Assembly: GCA_964291485.2 (NCBI GenBank)
Contig: OZ220224.1
Location: 1,488,001-1,552,000, forward strand
Direction: 5' to 3'
DNA from: Kistimonas sp964291485
Lineage (GTDB): Bacteria > Pseudomonadota > Gammaproteobacteria > Pseudomonadales > Endozoicomonadaceae
DNA: 64,000 bases
Shown in pieces: positions 27,733 to 35,847 of this stretch. Position numbers and translations under genes: made by a program. The notes beneath the pieces were generated by a model. That model saw only the letters and a list, made by a program, of their open reading frames with translations. It did no database searches and was not told the origin of the DNA. Every line of letters starts with the position of its first letter. The stretch's first letter is position 1.

Positions 27733-27757
27733 GGGGTATTCTATCGACGAATACCCC
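27733..27757. promoter_or_regulatory. inverted repeat upstream of arsC
   Basis: GGGGTATTC-TATCGAC-GAATACCCC is a perfect 9-base inverted repeat, 27 bases before the arsC start. It may be an operator for a dimeric regulator of the arsC operon; it lacks a T-run. Confidence 0.45.
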
Positions 27758-27842
27758 CTAAGCGACAGCCCGAAAACATGACAAAAAATACCCAGTAAAA
27801 ACAGCCGGTTACGGATTAATTGAATTTCCACTCATATCTTCT

Positions 27843-27872
27843 GGCAAAAAACTGGCAAAAAAACGGCAAAAA
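27843..27872. repeat. three 11-base phased repeats next to the integrase (possible arm sites)
   Basis: GGCAAAAA occurs at 27843, 27854 and 27865, exactly 11 bases apart, ending at the integrase stop codon. Phased short repeats beside int fit arm-type integrase sites within the left prophage end. No matching copy was found at the right end, so the att core remains undefined. Confidence 0.45.
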
Positions 27873-28988
27873 CTACACTGCTAATGCCGCATAACCCACT
27901 ATCCATTCGGGCTCGTGTCCCGCCAGATAAACCTCGGTTGTCTTCGTATTCTTATGGCCGAGCAGGTCGCGAATAGCCTCAATGGAAACTCCTTGCTTCA
28001 GGAGCAGGTAAGCCGCCAGCGCTCGGATGCAGTGAAATCCCGGCTGATCCTTAGGCGGTACATTATCAAATAGCCCTGTTTCATTTCTGGCCTTTCGGAG
28101 TTCACGCTCAAGCTTCTTGGCGGTCCATTGTGTCCAGTGATCGGTTTCCGCAGACCGCTTCCCATGCCTTCTTAACCTTTGGGGGCGATGATGGACGACA
28201 TACGGGGAAGCGATCCCTGTGCTGCGACAGGCTGAGATAACATGCCGCAACGCGCTGTTGGTATGTATACGCTGATGGACGCCCGTCTTTTTCCTGATGG
28301 TTTCTATGGCGTCTTCGCTGATATCCAAAAACTTCAGGTTAATGATTTCATTAACACCAAAGGCAGTATAAAGCGCGAAATCCATGGCCCGCTTCAGATC
28401 ATCACTGGCGGCATCATAGGTGGCCTTGTAGGTCTCCATTGTCCACCGGATGCGCGAACGTGGCTTTGTTTTCGTTTCTGTCACTGACACCGGGTTATGT
28501 TTAATCCAGCCATTGCGAATGCTGAAATCAATGATCTGGATGAACTTGGAGCGAACCTTTTGATACATGCTCTCATTGCCGTTTTCCTGGTTGTAATTCT
28601 GTTTCAGGAAATCAGCCGACATTTTGGTGGTGAGGTCACGTAGACAAATATCGTTTAAATGTTTCTTGATCTGCTTGAGGCAGTGCAGGTTCTGTTTTTT
28701 AGTGTTTTTCTTCTCCTTGGGTAATGTATCAACTTTTTCCCGCTTATATTCATCGCAGGCATATCCCACAGTGATTTTGTGGGTGCCCTCGATCTTATAA
28801 ACCAGATCATCAGAGCAGGGAGCAAACTTATGGTTTGCAATCTTGGCCGCTTCAATAGCCTCATACCGATTGCGTCCCAGCCGAATGAACTTGCCTGTTA
28901 CCGGATGCCGATACCGAAAGCCCGAGGCATCCTCATAAAGGTTTTTGGGTAGCTCTTTTGTTTTACGTGACTGCCGTTTGCGCCCCAT
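27873..28988 (-). CDS. int: prophage tyrosine integrase, first catalytic Arg replaced
   Basis: A 371-residue lambda-type integrase. It has an N-terminal arm-binding domain (ASGFRYRHPVTGKFIRLGRN), a core-binding domain and a C-terminal catalytic domain. HCIRALAAYLL supplies His and Arg, LLGHKNTKTTEVYL the second His and the Tyr nucleophile (about residue 354), and RKKTGVHQRI the hairpin Lys. Where the family has the first catalytic Arg (TGxR), this protein reads YTAFGVNEI with Gly211. The start MGRKRQSRK is chosen over a start ten codons upstream because it matches the family. It is the last gene of the leftward early operon. Confidence 0.9.
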   Translation of the reverse strand: MGRKRQSRKTKELPKNLYEDASGFRYRHPVTGKFIRLGRNRYEAIEAAKIANHKFAPCSDDLVYKIEGTHKITVGYACDEYKREKVDTLPKEKKNTKKQNLHCLKQIKKHLNDICLRDLTTKMSADFLKQNYNQENGNESMYQKVRSKFIQIIDFSIRNGWIKHNPVSVTETKTKPRSRIRWTMETYKATYDAASDDLKRAMDFALYTAFGVNEIINLKFLDISEDAIETIRKKTGVHQRIHTNSALRHVISACRSTGIASPYVVHHRPQRLRRHGKRSAETDHWTQWTAKKLERELRKARNETGLFDNVPPKDQPGFHCIRALAAYLLLKQGVSIEAIRDLLGHKNTKTTEVYLAGHEPEWIVGYAALAV

Positions 28989-29043
28989 TGCCATTACCTC
29001 TTGAGTCGATGTAGCCATTGCAACAATGGGTGGTCAATCGCTA

Positions 29044-29241
29044 TCAATGACTGTTGATGATCATGTCTGCCAGATCGTTCCCCGTCTGCTCCAGAACCTT
29101 TGCATTGATTAACCAGGTGCCCCCGATTTTCTTGGCCGGTAACTCCCCTTTGGCGCACCAGCCGCGAATGGTGTTTTGGGCTGGCGGCTTACCGGTAAAG
29201 GAGCGCTTTTGATATTCCTGCACAGTAATCCATTTGTTCAT
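29044..29241 (-). CDS. xis: excisionase-like DNA-binding protein
   Basis: A 65-residue protein just upstream of int. MNKWITVQEYQKRSFTGKPP through NTIRGWCAKGELPAKKIGG forms a winged-helix/MerR-like excisionase fold with an ending typical of Xis. The ATG at 29241 has AAGGAGAAAAAGCC in front, a strong ribosome-binding site; the longer open frame upstream overlaps ssb and is not coding. Xis directs the integrase toward excision. Placement between ssb and int supports the call. Confidence 0.82.
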   Translation of the reverse strand: MNKWITVQEYQKRSFTGKPPAQNTIRGWCAKGELPAKKIGGTWLINAKVLEQTGNDLADMIINSH

Positions 29242-29281
29242 GGCTTTTTCTCCTTGTTGTTCTGGTTGGTTCACAGGGCGC

Positions 29282-29773
29282 TTAAAAAGGAATGTCATCA
29301 TCCTTGGTATTGCCAAAGCCACCTTGCTGAGATTGCGGAGACGGGGGCGGATTGTTTCTGGTATGCGCTGGCTGTTGCCTGGCCTGCTGCTGATAATTGT
29401 GCTGGGGCTGGTGGCCACTGTTTTCCTGGGCACCATCCAGCATCTGCAGCTGACCGCTGATATCCACAACAATTTCAGTTGTGTAACGATCCTGCCCTTG
29501 CTGATCCTGCCACTTGCGGGTTTGCAGCTTGCCTTCGATATAGACTTTTGAGCCCTTCCTCAAATACTGCCCCGCGACTTCGGCCAGCTTCCCGAAAATA
29601 ACAACCCGGTGCCATTCGGTGCGCTCCTGTGTCTGGCCGCTGTTTTTGTCTTTCCAGCTTTCTGACGTTGCCAGGCTGAGATTGCATACTGCACTGCCAT
29701 TGGGGGTGTAACGAACTTCCGGGTCGCTGCCTAAGTTGCCAATCAAGATGACTTTGTTGATTCCTTTTGCCAT
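29282..29773 (-). CDS. ssb: single-stranded DNA-binding protein
   Basis: A 163-residue SSB. The OB fold begins KGINKVILIGNLGSDPEVRY and continues with TEWHRVVIFGKLAEVAGQYL. A Gln/Pro-rich linker follows and the acidic tip DDDIPF ends the protein, as in bacterial SSBs. It sits in the prophage recombination operon next to an exonuclease and an annealing protein. Confidence 0.95.
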   Translation of the reverse strand: MAKGINKVILIGNLGSDPEVRYTPNGSAVCNLSLATSESWKDKNSGQTQERTEWHRVVIFGKLAEVAGQYLRKGSKVYIEGKLQTRKWQDQQGQDRYTTEIVVDISGQLQMLDGAQENSGHQPQHNYQQQARQQPAHTRNNPPPSPQSQQGGFGNTKDDDIPF

Positions 29774-29837
29774 GCCTAGCCTCTGAATATACGTTCTTGT
29801 TTAAGTGCTGGTGAGAGTGTTTGCTCAATACATCCGG

Positions 29838-30509
29838 TTACCACTGATCCCCAAACTCAACCCCCAACTGCTCCAGCATGATGTCCATGTCGGCTAAAAA
29901 CTCCGCCCCACACGCATCAAACTGGCGCATCATCTTGTCATCACGTGTGATGGTGACGACGTGAAGTTTTCGTGTACGCATACGCGGGTCGAAGTTGGCG
30001 AAATCCCATTGCTCAAGATCAGTCACCCACATGGAGAACTGGCACTGCTTGTAATATTCGGGTTTGATCTTGTCGGCACAGACAAACTCGATGTAGGTCC
30101 GCGATGCCCACGGGCATTTCAGCTCCAGCCCCCGGTCGTGCAGTAACCCATCGGGAGAGCAGCCGAACCGCAGCAGGTTGTCTTTGTAGATGAGGGGAAT
30201 ATCCTGAACGATGTTGAAGGTTTCCGCGCTGTAGGCTTCTTTGGCGTCGCGCTCGTTGTCCTTGCCCCAGTTCAACGCCTTGGCGTTCACTTCCTCGGGG
30301 ATCATGCCGGTGCAGACCTGTGCCACCAGTTCGGCCAGATAGCCTTGCCGCTTGGCCGTTTCTTTTCCGGCCAGCAGGCAGTCTGCGCGTGAAGCGGTGA
30401 CAACACCGGCTCGCATGCGATGCCATTCATCAGAACCCTGCTCTATGTGTGTGGGATTAAAACCAAACACGTCCGCGTGCTGTTGCAGCTCCCGGTAAAA
30501 ATCCCTCAT
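29838..30509 (-). CDS. YqaJ-type (lambda-exonuclease-like) recombinase nuclease
   Basis: A 223-residue nuclease of the YqaJ/lambda-exonuclease fold. EWHRMRAGVVTASRADCLL is the N-terminal family signature. Asp in FGCSPDGLL and Glu/Lys in LELKCPWASRTYIE form the metal site. YYKQCQFSMWVTDLEQWDF is the conserved C-terminal part. It would degrade one strand from a DNA end so that the neighbouring annealing protein can act. It overlaps that gene by four bases. Confidence 0.88.
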   Translation of the reverse strand: MRDFYRELQQHADVFGFNPTHIEQGSDEWHRMRAGVVTASRADCLLAGKETAKRQGYLAELVAQVCTGMIPEEVNAKALNWGKDNERDAKEAYSAETFNIVQDIPLIYKDNLLRFGCSPDGLLHDRGLELKCPWASRTYIEFVCADKIKPEYYKQCQFSMWVTDLEQWDFANFDPRMRTRKLHVVTITRDDKMMRQFDACGAEFLADMDIMLEQLGVEFGDQW

Positions 30510-31147
30510 TGGCTGTTCTCCATGTGGTAAGCCAGCTTCTGGAGCTGCTCTTCAGTAAGTTCTTCGAACGACTGGATGGTGCTGCCGACCTTTTGGGACG
30601 CCCACTGGAAGAAGTCTTCCTCGGTGCGTTGCTTTTTCTGGATGATGGCCTTGATAACGGCCAGCGGATCCTCGATAGCCGCTGCGGCATTTTTCTGCAT
30701 GGCGGCTTCAGCCACTTCATTAATGCGCGCATTGATATAACGCTGGTCATCAAAGAGGCCGAGGAATACGTCAGCGTTAAAGCCCAGGCGGCTCAGGGCT
30801 TTGGTCAGCGTGTCGGTTTCGACTTTTTTGGCAAAGTCATCATCAATACGGTCACTGCTCAGGTACTGGATGGCGTTATTCACATCAAAGCTGCCACCGG
30901 GGTAATAGAACACCGCGGCATACAGGCAGGTGTTGTTTTCGCGCAGCGTTTCAAAATCCATCTTCACATCACGCAGTCCCCAGCTTGAGCCATAAGGTCC
31001 CCACTGCTGGGTTGCTTCCATGATCTGGCTTTGGGCGCAGATGGCGGTAAAGCCGCCACGCTGTTTCACCCGTTTTGTGAAGGCCGGATTGGTCTTGCAG
31101 ACCTGGTTCCATAAATCCATGGTGTTGTTTTTTGAGTCCTTGCTCAC
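30506..31147 (-). CDS. phage single-strand annealing protein (ERF/Sak-like)
   Basis: A 213-residue protein placed directly before the exonuclease. The stretch DTLTKALSRLGFNADVFLGL and the preceding GGSFDVNNAIQYLSSDRIDD resemble Rad52/ERF-type phage annealing proteins. It starts with GTG and overlaps its neighbours by four bases on each side, so the operon is tightly coupled. With the exonuclease and SSB it makes a Red-like recombination set. The exact SSAP family is less certain. Confidence 0.7.
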   Translation of the reverse strand: MSKDSKNNTMDLWNQVCKTNPAFTKRVKQRGGFTAICAQSQIMEATQQWGPYGSSWGLRDVKMDFETLRENNTCLYAAVFYYPGGSFDVNNAIQYLSSDRIDDDFAKKVETDTLTKALSRLGFNADVFLGLFDDQRYINARINEVAEAAMQKNAAAAIEDPLAVIKAIIQKKQRTEEDFFQWASQKVGSTIQSFEELTEEQLQKLAYHMENSQ

Positions 31148-31476
31148 GGCGTTCCCTCCTCAACGGCATCCTTATGGGGATTGATGTTGGTTTCCTGTGC
31201 ACATTCCCGGGCGATACCCGGCGCCAGTGTGCAGGCGTAGTCATGGACAGCATTACGCAGCGTCTGCCGCCAGTGTTTAAGACAATCCTGTTCGCCCCCG
31301 GGTTCAGCGTTGAACAGGGCAACGCAGGCCTGTTCCCAGTCCTCCCGGGCTTCCATCACTGCCAGGGCGTCCATGAGGTTCCAGAGCATCCCGTCAGCCG
31401 TGACCAGCTCACCGGCCAGTAACCGGTCGCGGATCTCGGCCACAAGGGCAAGGGCGGCTGCCTTCCGGGAGGTCAT
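31144..31476 (-). CDS. unrecognised early prophage protein
   Basis: A 110-residue protein, not recognised. It is mostly helical in appearance (KAAALALVAEIRDRLLAGEL), with two Cys near the middle. It overlaps the following gene by four bases and the previous one by a single base (TGATG), so it is part of the leftward early operon. Confidence 0.6.
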   Translation of the reverse strand: MTSRKAAALALVAEIRDRLLAGELVTADGMLWNLMDALAVMEAREDWEQACVALFNAEPGGEQDCLKHWRQTLRNAVHDYACTLAPGIARECAQETNINPHKDAVEEGTP

Positions 31477-31766
31477 CAGTGGCGCTCCCCGCTCTTGGCG
31501 ATCACGCGGTCAATGGCCTGGTTCAGTGTGAGGTCATCAGGGTTGTCCAGCAGCTCATGGAGAACCGCCGCCGCGTCACTGCTGAGGGTGATGACGTGGT
31601 ACGGGCTGCAGAGGCTGGACTGGCGGCTGGTTTCCGCCGCTTCGGTGCAGGCCGCGGCAATCTCGTCATAGCGCTCAATGCCCAGCTGTTCCTCCGCCAG
31701 CTCACGCTGGTGGATGGCGCTTTCCTGCTGGTCGTGATGGGCGAGTTGTTGTTCTACGTATCCCAT
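31476..31766 (-). CDS. unrecognised early prophage protein
   Basis: A 96-residue protein, not recognised. It is rich in Gln, Glu and Ala, with helix-forming stretches such as QQLAHHDQQESAIHQRELAE. The ATG at 31766 has AGGGAGAGGGATCC directly in front and is preferred over the ATG at 31799. It is the first gene of the leftward operon, next to the operator region. Confidence 0.55.
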   Translation of the reverse strand: MGYVEQQLAHHDQQESAIHQRELAEEQLGIERYDEIAAACTEAAETSRQSSLCSPYHVITLSSDAAAVLHELLDNPDDLTLNQAIDRVIAKSGERH

Positions 31767-31803
31767 GGATCCCTCTCCCTGTCGGGCATGAGTTAACATA
31801 CCT

Positions 31804-31860
31804 AAAAAGTATAAAAAGGTATAAAATGGAATGCAACAACTTTTGGTTTAAAAAGGTATA
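31804..31860. promoter_or_regulatory. left operator region of the prophage
   Basis: AAAGGTATA occurs at 31815-31823 and 31852-31860, with a variant AAAAAGTATA at 31804. The same motif occurs three times on the other side of the repressor gene. These are likely repressor or Cro sites controlling the leftward operon. Confidence 0.6.
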
Positions 31861-31863
31861 AAT

Positions 31864-31894
31864 GCAAAAAAGCCGGCATAAAGCCGGCTTTTGC
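31864..31894 (-). terminator. rho-independent terminator of the repressor gene
   Basis: On the minus strand, GCAAAAGCCGGC-TTTAT-GCCGGCTTTTTTGC, 14 bases after the repressor stop. It has a strong stem and T-run. Confidence 0.82.
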
Positions 31895-31907
31895 GTGTCC
31901 TGAAGGG

Positions 31908-32621
31908 TCAGATTTCTATGAACTGCCCTATGACCACGCCACAGATAATGGCGTTGGAGGGGAGGGGGATGGTCGGATATTGCGGGTTGATGGGCTTCAG
32001 GAGGATGCTGCCGGCATCTTCCACGTAGAGCTTGAAGACGTGTTCGCCCGTGTCCGGCATCCGTGCAATCACCGGTTTGCCGCTGACGGGTGCCCTGTCC
32101 GGATCGACATAGATCAGGCTGCCGTCAATAAAGCTCAGGCGGGTCGGGTAGGGGCTGGTCATGGAATCCCCTTTGACCCTGAGCGCATAGGTTTTCTCGC
32201 TGGCGCCAACCGGACACGGCAACAGGGTGGCCTGTTCCCGGATAGGGCCGTTGGGTGATCTGACGAACTGTTCCGGTTCTGACCAATCAAGCATGGGAAT
32301 CAGCTGGAGCCTGAGGCTGTCCGCTTTTCCGGCGGATGGATCCATGGCTGGCCGGGACAGCGGAACACCGTCCTCCAGCATGCCGGCCGCCCGCATCTCT
32401 TCCTGCTCATCGTGCTCCTGGTCGAGCCATCCCACCGGCAACCCCAGGCACTTCTCTATATGACGGGCAATCTTCCGCCCGATGTTCTTGCGCGGGTTGC
32501 TGCCCAGCAGTTGGCTGATCTGCACGGGGCTACGGTCTATCGCCTCACCAAACGCGGAAAGGGAGGGATAGCCGCTGGCAAGTATGCGGCCGTTGTGGCG
32601 GCGGAGTTCATCAATATCCAT
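31908..32621 (-). CDS. prophage repressor, S24/LexA-like
   Basis: A 237-residue CI-type repressor. The N-terminal helix-turn-helix is GYPSLSAFGEAIDRSPVQIS with SQLLGSNPRKNIGRKIARHI. The C-terminal S24 peptidase domain has the catalytic Ser in RVKGDSMTSPYPT and Lys in GEHVFKLYVED, so self-cleavage during the SOS response is expected. The start MDIDELRRHNGR at 32621 matches a repressor N-terminus; no clear ribosome-binding site precedes it, so leaderless translation is possible. Operator motifs flank the gene. Confidence 0.88.
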   Translation of the reverse strand: MDIDELRRHNGRILASGYPSLSAFGEAIDRSPVQISQLLGSNPRKNIGRKIARHIEKCLGLPVGWLDQEHDEQEEMRAAGMLEDGVPLSRPAMDPSAGKADSLRLQLIPMLDWSEPEQFVRSPNGPIREQATLLPCPVGASEKTYALRVKGDSMTSPYPTRLSFIDGSLIYVDPDRAPVSGKPVIARMPDTGEHVFKLYVEDAGSILLKPINPQYPTIPLPSNAIICGVVIGQFIEI

Positions 32622-32686
32622 GGGGATATTAAACAAAGGAGGTAGAAAACGGGCAAATACCTGATTAAACCAAATTCTTGCGCTAT

Positions 32687-32714
32687 AAAGGTATAAAAGG
32701 TATAAAAAGGTATA
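32687..32714. promoter_or_regulatory. right operator region: three tandem AAAGGTATA
   Basis: AAAGGTATA repeats at 32687, 32696 and 32706, almost one helical turn apart, between the divergent repressor and Cro-like genes. Two further copies lie left of the repressor gene. The arrangement resembles OR and OL of lambdoid phages. Confidence 0.65.
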
Positions 32715-32721
32715 TTCAAGA

Positions 32722-32949
32722 ATGCAGTCGGGGATGACCATGACATTCAAGTTTTACTTCATGCACCTGGACCCGGGTGAAAAACAGGCGCTGGCAGATG
32801 CGGTGGGCACCTCTTACCAGTACCTGTGCCAGATAGCCAATGGCCACAAGAATGCCGGGCCGGTGCTGTGCCGGAAGATCGAACAGGCCACTAACGGGCA
32901 GGTGAGCCGTCACGACCTGCGGCCGGATATCTACTCCTCGGAAAGATAA
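32722..32949 (+). CDS. Cro/YdaS-like repressor
   Basis: A 75-residue (or 69-71, depending on start) helix-turn-helix protein. DPGEKQALADAVGTSYQYLC, then the ending GQVSRHDLRPDIY, is the YdaS/Cro pattern in which the residues CRKIEQATNG precede a short C-terminal strand. It is divergent from the CI-like repressor across the operator repeats, the place of Cro in lambdoid phages. ATG codons at 32722, 32734 and 32740 are all possible starts. Confidence 0.75.
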   Translation: MQSGMTMTFKFYFMHLDPGEKQALADAVGTSYQYLCQIANGHKNAGPVLCRKIEQATNGQVSRHDLRPDIYSSER

Positions 32950-33063
32950 GGGGCGGCACATCCCCGATTAAACGGCGAGCCCACAGGGAGTGCCGGATAC
33001 CAGACAAGCAGTAAGAACACGAAGAACCAGAAGTCCAATAAAAACTGCATCCCGGAGGGGGAT

Positions 33064-33786
33064 ATGGAAACCATCAGCAAGCACCGGCCTTTCGCCGTCG
33101 TTGGCGACAACCTGCGCAGCCTGCGCGAAGCCATTGGCAAACGAAACTGTGACATCACCCGGGAACTCGGGCTGGGGGAAGGCACCTGGTCAAAGTGGGA
33201 AAGCGGCGAGCGCCTGCCCGGTGGCAGCAATGTGCAGAAGCTGGCCCGCTATTTCTGCGTGACCGAGGCCGACATTCTCAGCATCGACCTGCGCCCTAAA
33301 GCTGACGTTCCGGCACAACAACCGAGCCTGATCCCCGAGCCTGTGGATACACCGGCGATGGATGAAGCGGAGGCGTTGCCGGATCAGGATGTCACTCTTA
33401 CCGAACGGCTGGTTGACCTGCTGCGTGATATCCAGCCGTTGCCCCATGTCACCCTGGCGTTCCGCCGGGCCTGTGACCTTTATACCCGTGAGCGGTTTGC
33501 TTCGCTGAATCCTCACAGCCCCCATACCCGTGTCTGCGTCCTGGGGGATCATTCCATCACCCTGTATCTCTCCGCCGACTACCAGACCCTGAACCGGGTG
33601 GAGTTGCGTGACAATTACGGCCGCCATATCACGGTGACTCCGTCGTTTGCCCGGCACATTGCCGAGTATGGCGGCGAATACGAATCAGACGGTGACAACG
33701 GACGCCTGCAGCTGCCTGTCCGGCTCTGCAACAAGCTGCAGGAGATGTTGGCGGATTACCCCCGGCTGCTGGCGGAGTCCGCCTGA
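33064..33786 (+). CDS. XRE-family regulator with unknown C-terminal domain
   Basis: A 240-residue protein with an XRE helix-turn-helix near the N-terminus (NLRSLREAIGKRNCDITREL, then GTWSKWESGERLPGG). The C-terminal 120 residues are not recognised. It occupies the position of CII/YdaT genes after cro. The ATG has GGAGGGGGAT in front, a strong ribosome-binding site. Its stop overlaps the start of the next gene by one base. Confidence 0.68.
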   Translation: METISKHRPFAVVGDNLRSLREAIGKRNCDITRELGLGEGTWSKWESGERLPGGSNVQKLARYFCVTEADILSIDLRPKADVPAQQPSLIPEPVDTPAMDEAEALPDQDVTLTERLVDLLRDIQPLPHVTLAFRRACDLYTRERFASLNPHSPHTRVCVLGDHSITLYLSADYQTLNRVELRDNYGRHITVTPSFARHIAEYGGEYESDGDNGRLQLPVRLCNKLQEMLADYPRLLAESA

Positions 33787-34730
33787 TGAACCTGCATGAG
33801 TATGAGGCGCTGGATAACGAGTACCTGAGCCTGCCGGCCCAGGTGCTCTATATGAAAGTGTTGCGCCGCTTCATGGATTACAGCACCGGGCTGGTGGGGA
33901 CGGAGAACCGCCGTATCAGTTACCAGCAGTTCAAGGAGCAGCTTTCCGTGTTTCGCCGCCGGGGTTCGACGGAGCCGGAGTTTGTCCCGTCCCGGCAGAA
34001 CCTGCGCGGGTATGTGGCCGAACTGGAACAGGCGGGCCTTGTCGTACGCCTGTCCAAGCAGCATGCCCGTGACCCGATGGTATTCCGTCTGCCCCTGGCA
34101 TCCGTCCGTTCCTATGAGGAACAACCTAGGAATAACCAAAGCCGCCAACCGAAGGCGCAACCCGAACCCGCCCCTCTGGAACAGGGGATGGCAACGGATG
34201 GGCAACCCAAGGAACAACCAACGGTTAACCATGAGCAGCAACAGACATCCGTTACTTCCGAATATCACTCTCTCTCTTCTTCGCGCGGGCGTGAAGACGA
34301 CGAACACCCGGTATTTCGCAATGCCCGGGAACCGGCATCACTGAACAGCGATGGCTTCCGGGTAACGGGGCGCAAGTTCGCCCTGTCTCACCAGTGGCAA
34401 CCCGATAACACGCTGGCCGCCCAGGCCCTGCAGACGGGGTTTGACCTTTCGGCCGTGGACAGCACCGCCTTCGGGCATGCACTGGCGGAGTTCCGCCTGT
34501 ACTGGACCGAGGAGCAACCGGGACGCCACCACACCCAGCGAACCTGGCAACAAAAATTCATCGAAAGCCTGAAGCGGTACATGGGCAAGGGGGACGCCAA
34601 TGCAACACGTCGGACAACTGACCGGACAAATTACCAGGCGCAGCGCGCAGACACCATCGACGCCATCTGGAACTCGCCCGGCTGTGAAAGCCTCGGCCAG
34701 GACGACTACTCAGACGCCTTTGGTCAATGA
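33786..34730 (+). CDS. phage replication protein with DnaT-like C-terminus
   Basis: A 314-residue replisome organiser. The N-terminal 110 residues look like a winged-helix DNA-binding domain (LSLPAQVLYMKVLRRFMDYS, RISYQQFKEQLSVFRR). A Gln/Pro/Asn-rich linker follows. The C-terminal WQPDNTLAAQALQTGFDLSA with HTQRTWQQKFIESLKRYMG is a DnaT DNA-binding domain. It would bind the phage origin or ssDNA and recruit the P-like loader encoded next. The origin may lie in or near this gene, but no iterons were identified. Confidence 0.8.
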   Translation: MNLHEYEALDNEYLSLPAQVLYMKVLRRFMDYSTGLVGTENRRISYQQFKEQLSVFRRRGSTEPEFVPSRQNLRGYVAELEQAGLVVRLSKQHARDPMVFRLPLASVRSYEEQPRNNQSRQPKAQPEPAPLEQGMATDGQPKEQPTVNHEQQQTSVTSEYHSLSSSRGREDDEHPVFRNAREPASLNSDGFRVTGRKFALSHQWQPDNTLAAQALQTGFDLSAVDSTAFGHALAEFRLYWTEEQPGRHHTQRTWQQKFIESLKRYMGKGDANATRRTTDRTNYQAQRADTIDAIWNSPGCESLGQDDYSDAFGQ

Positions 34731-35331
34731 CCTGTTCAAGCTGATGCAGCTGCGCAAGCCGCACCTGCTGGTGGCAGCCTACCCGAAGCCGGAACAGGTG
34801 GATGCCGCCAAGGCGGAATACATGCGCCAGTGGGAAGGGCTGACACCGGCCATGATCCGCAAGGGCATTGAACGGCTGCGCAACCAGTACCCGCTGCGCT
34901 ACCTGCCCGATCCGGTGGAGTTTGCCAGGGAGTACTGCCATCCACGGCCGGAAGAGTTCGGCCTGCCCACGGTAGACGACGCCTGGCAGGAAGCGTCAAG
35001 GCACTGCGGTGACCTGGTATCCCACCGGTGGAGCCATGAGGCCGTACGGCTGGCGGGCAAGGAAACCGGCTGGTTTGACCTCTGCAGTGCCGCGGGTGCC
35101 GAGCGGCTCCGGGCGTTGCGCCAGCGGTTTGAAAAACACTACCGGGCGCTCTGCAACCAGGTGATGGCAGGGCAGGAACTAAGCGCCGGCCTGCTGGAAC
35201 ACAAGAAAACGACACCGGCAGAACGCAACGAGCAGTTCTACCGCGAACAGCAGAGGGAGCAGATGCAGGCGCAGGGGATTGATCCCGATGGTGGCCGCGC
35301 CGTGTTCCTGCAGTGCATGAGGCGCCTGTGA
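34600..35331 (+). CDS. replication protein P-like helicase loader
   Basis: A 243-residue protein overlapping the previous gene by 131 bases in another frame. TPLVNDLFKLMQLRKPHLLV with GLTPAMIRKGIERLRNQYPL and YLPDPVEFAREYCHPRPEEF resembles lambda P-family loaders. These bring the host DnaB helicase to the phage origin. The first 35 residues are Ser/Thr/Arg-rich and could be non-native if a later start is used; codon 41 (after QTPLVNDLF) lacks a good alternative. Confidence 0.75.
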   Translation: MQHVGQLTGQITRRSAQTPSTPSGTRPAVKASARTTTQTPLVNDLFKLMQLRKPHLLVAAYPKPEQVDAAKAEYMRQWEGLTPAMIRKGIERLRNQYPLRYLPDPVEFAREYCHPRPEEFGLPTVDDAWQEASRHCGDLVSHRWSHEAVRLAGKETGWFDLCSAAGAERLRALRQRFEKHYRALCNQVMAGQELSAGLLEHKKTTPAERNEQFYREQQREQMQAQGIDPDGGRAVFLQCMRRL

Positions 35332-35383
35332 TGGGGCGGGATAGTCGGAAGCAGCAGCCAATGCAGCGCCAGGGTATTGCGTG

Positions 35384-35845
35384 ATGACCGAGCTGACACT
35401 GATCAAACGCATCGACGGCAGCCTGGCGCCAGCCACGCACCAGGACGCTGAGAAGGTGGCAAAGCTCAAGGTCGGGCAGGGGCTGCGGGGCGAGTGGAAA
35501 CGCCGGCGCAATGCCGGGTTCCACCGCAAGTACTTCGCGCTGCTCAACATCGGCTTTGATGCGTTCGAACCGACGGAGCAGGCATACCGCGGCATGCCGG
35601 TGCAGAAGAACTTCGACCGGTTCCGCAAGGACGTGATCTGCGCCGCCGGCTTCTACGACGTGGTGGCCAACCTGAACGGTGACGTCAGGGCGGAAGCCCG
35701 AAGCATCAGTTTCGCAAAAATGGACCAGAACGAATTTGAACAGCTCTACAGCAAGACGGCAGACGTACTGCTGCAGCGGGTGTTGCGGACTTATACCCGC
35801 GCTGACCTGGATCAGCAGGTAGAGCAAATACTGGGGATGTGCTGA
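35384..35845 (+). CDS. DUF1367 family prophage protein
   Basis: A 153-residue protein. The N-terminal LTLIKRIDGSLAPATHQDAE and the Arg/Lys-rich GLRGEWKRRRNAGFHRKYFA are the DUF1367 pattern; FDRFRKDVICAAGFYDVVAN follows. The family is common beside ninG/rusA-type genes of lambdoid phages, but its function is unknown. A GTG one codon upstream is an alternative start. Confidence 0.82.
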   Translation: MTELTLIKRIDGSLAPATHQDAEKVAKLKVGQGLRGEWKRRRNAGFHRKYFALLNIGFDAFEPTEQAYRGMPVQKNFDRFRKDVICAAGFYDVVANLNGDVRAEARSISFAKMDQNEFEQLYSKTADVLLQRVLRTYTRADLDQQVEQILGMC

Positions 35846-35847
35846 CC

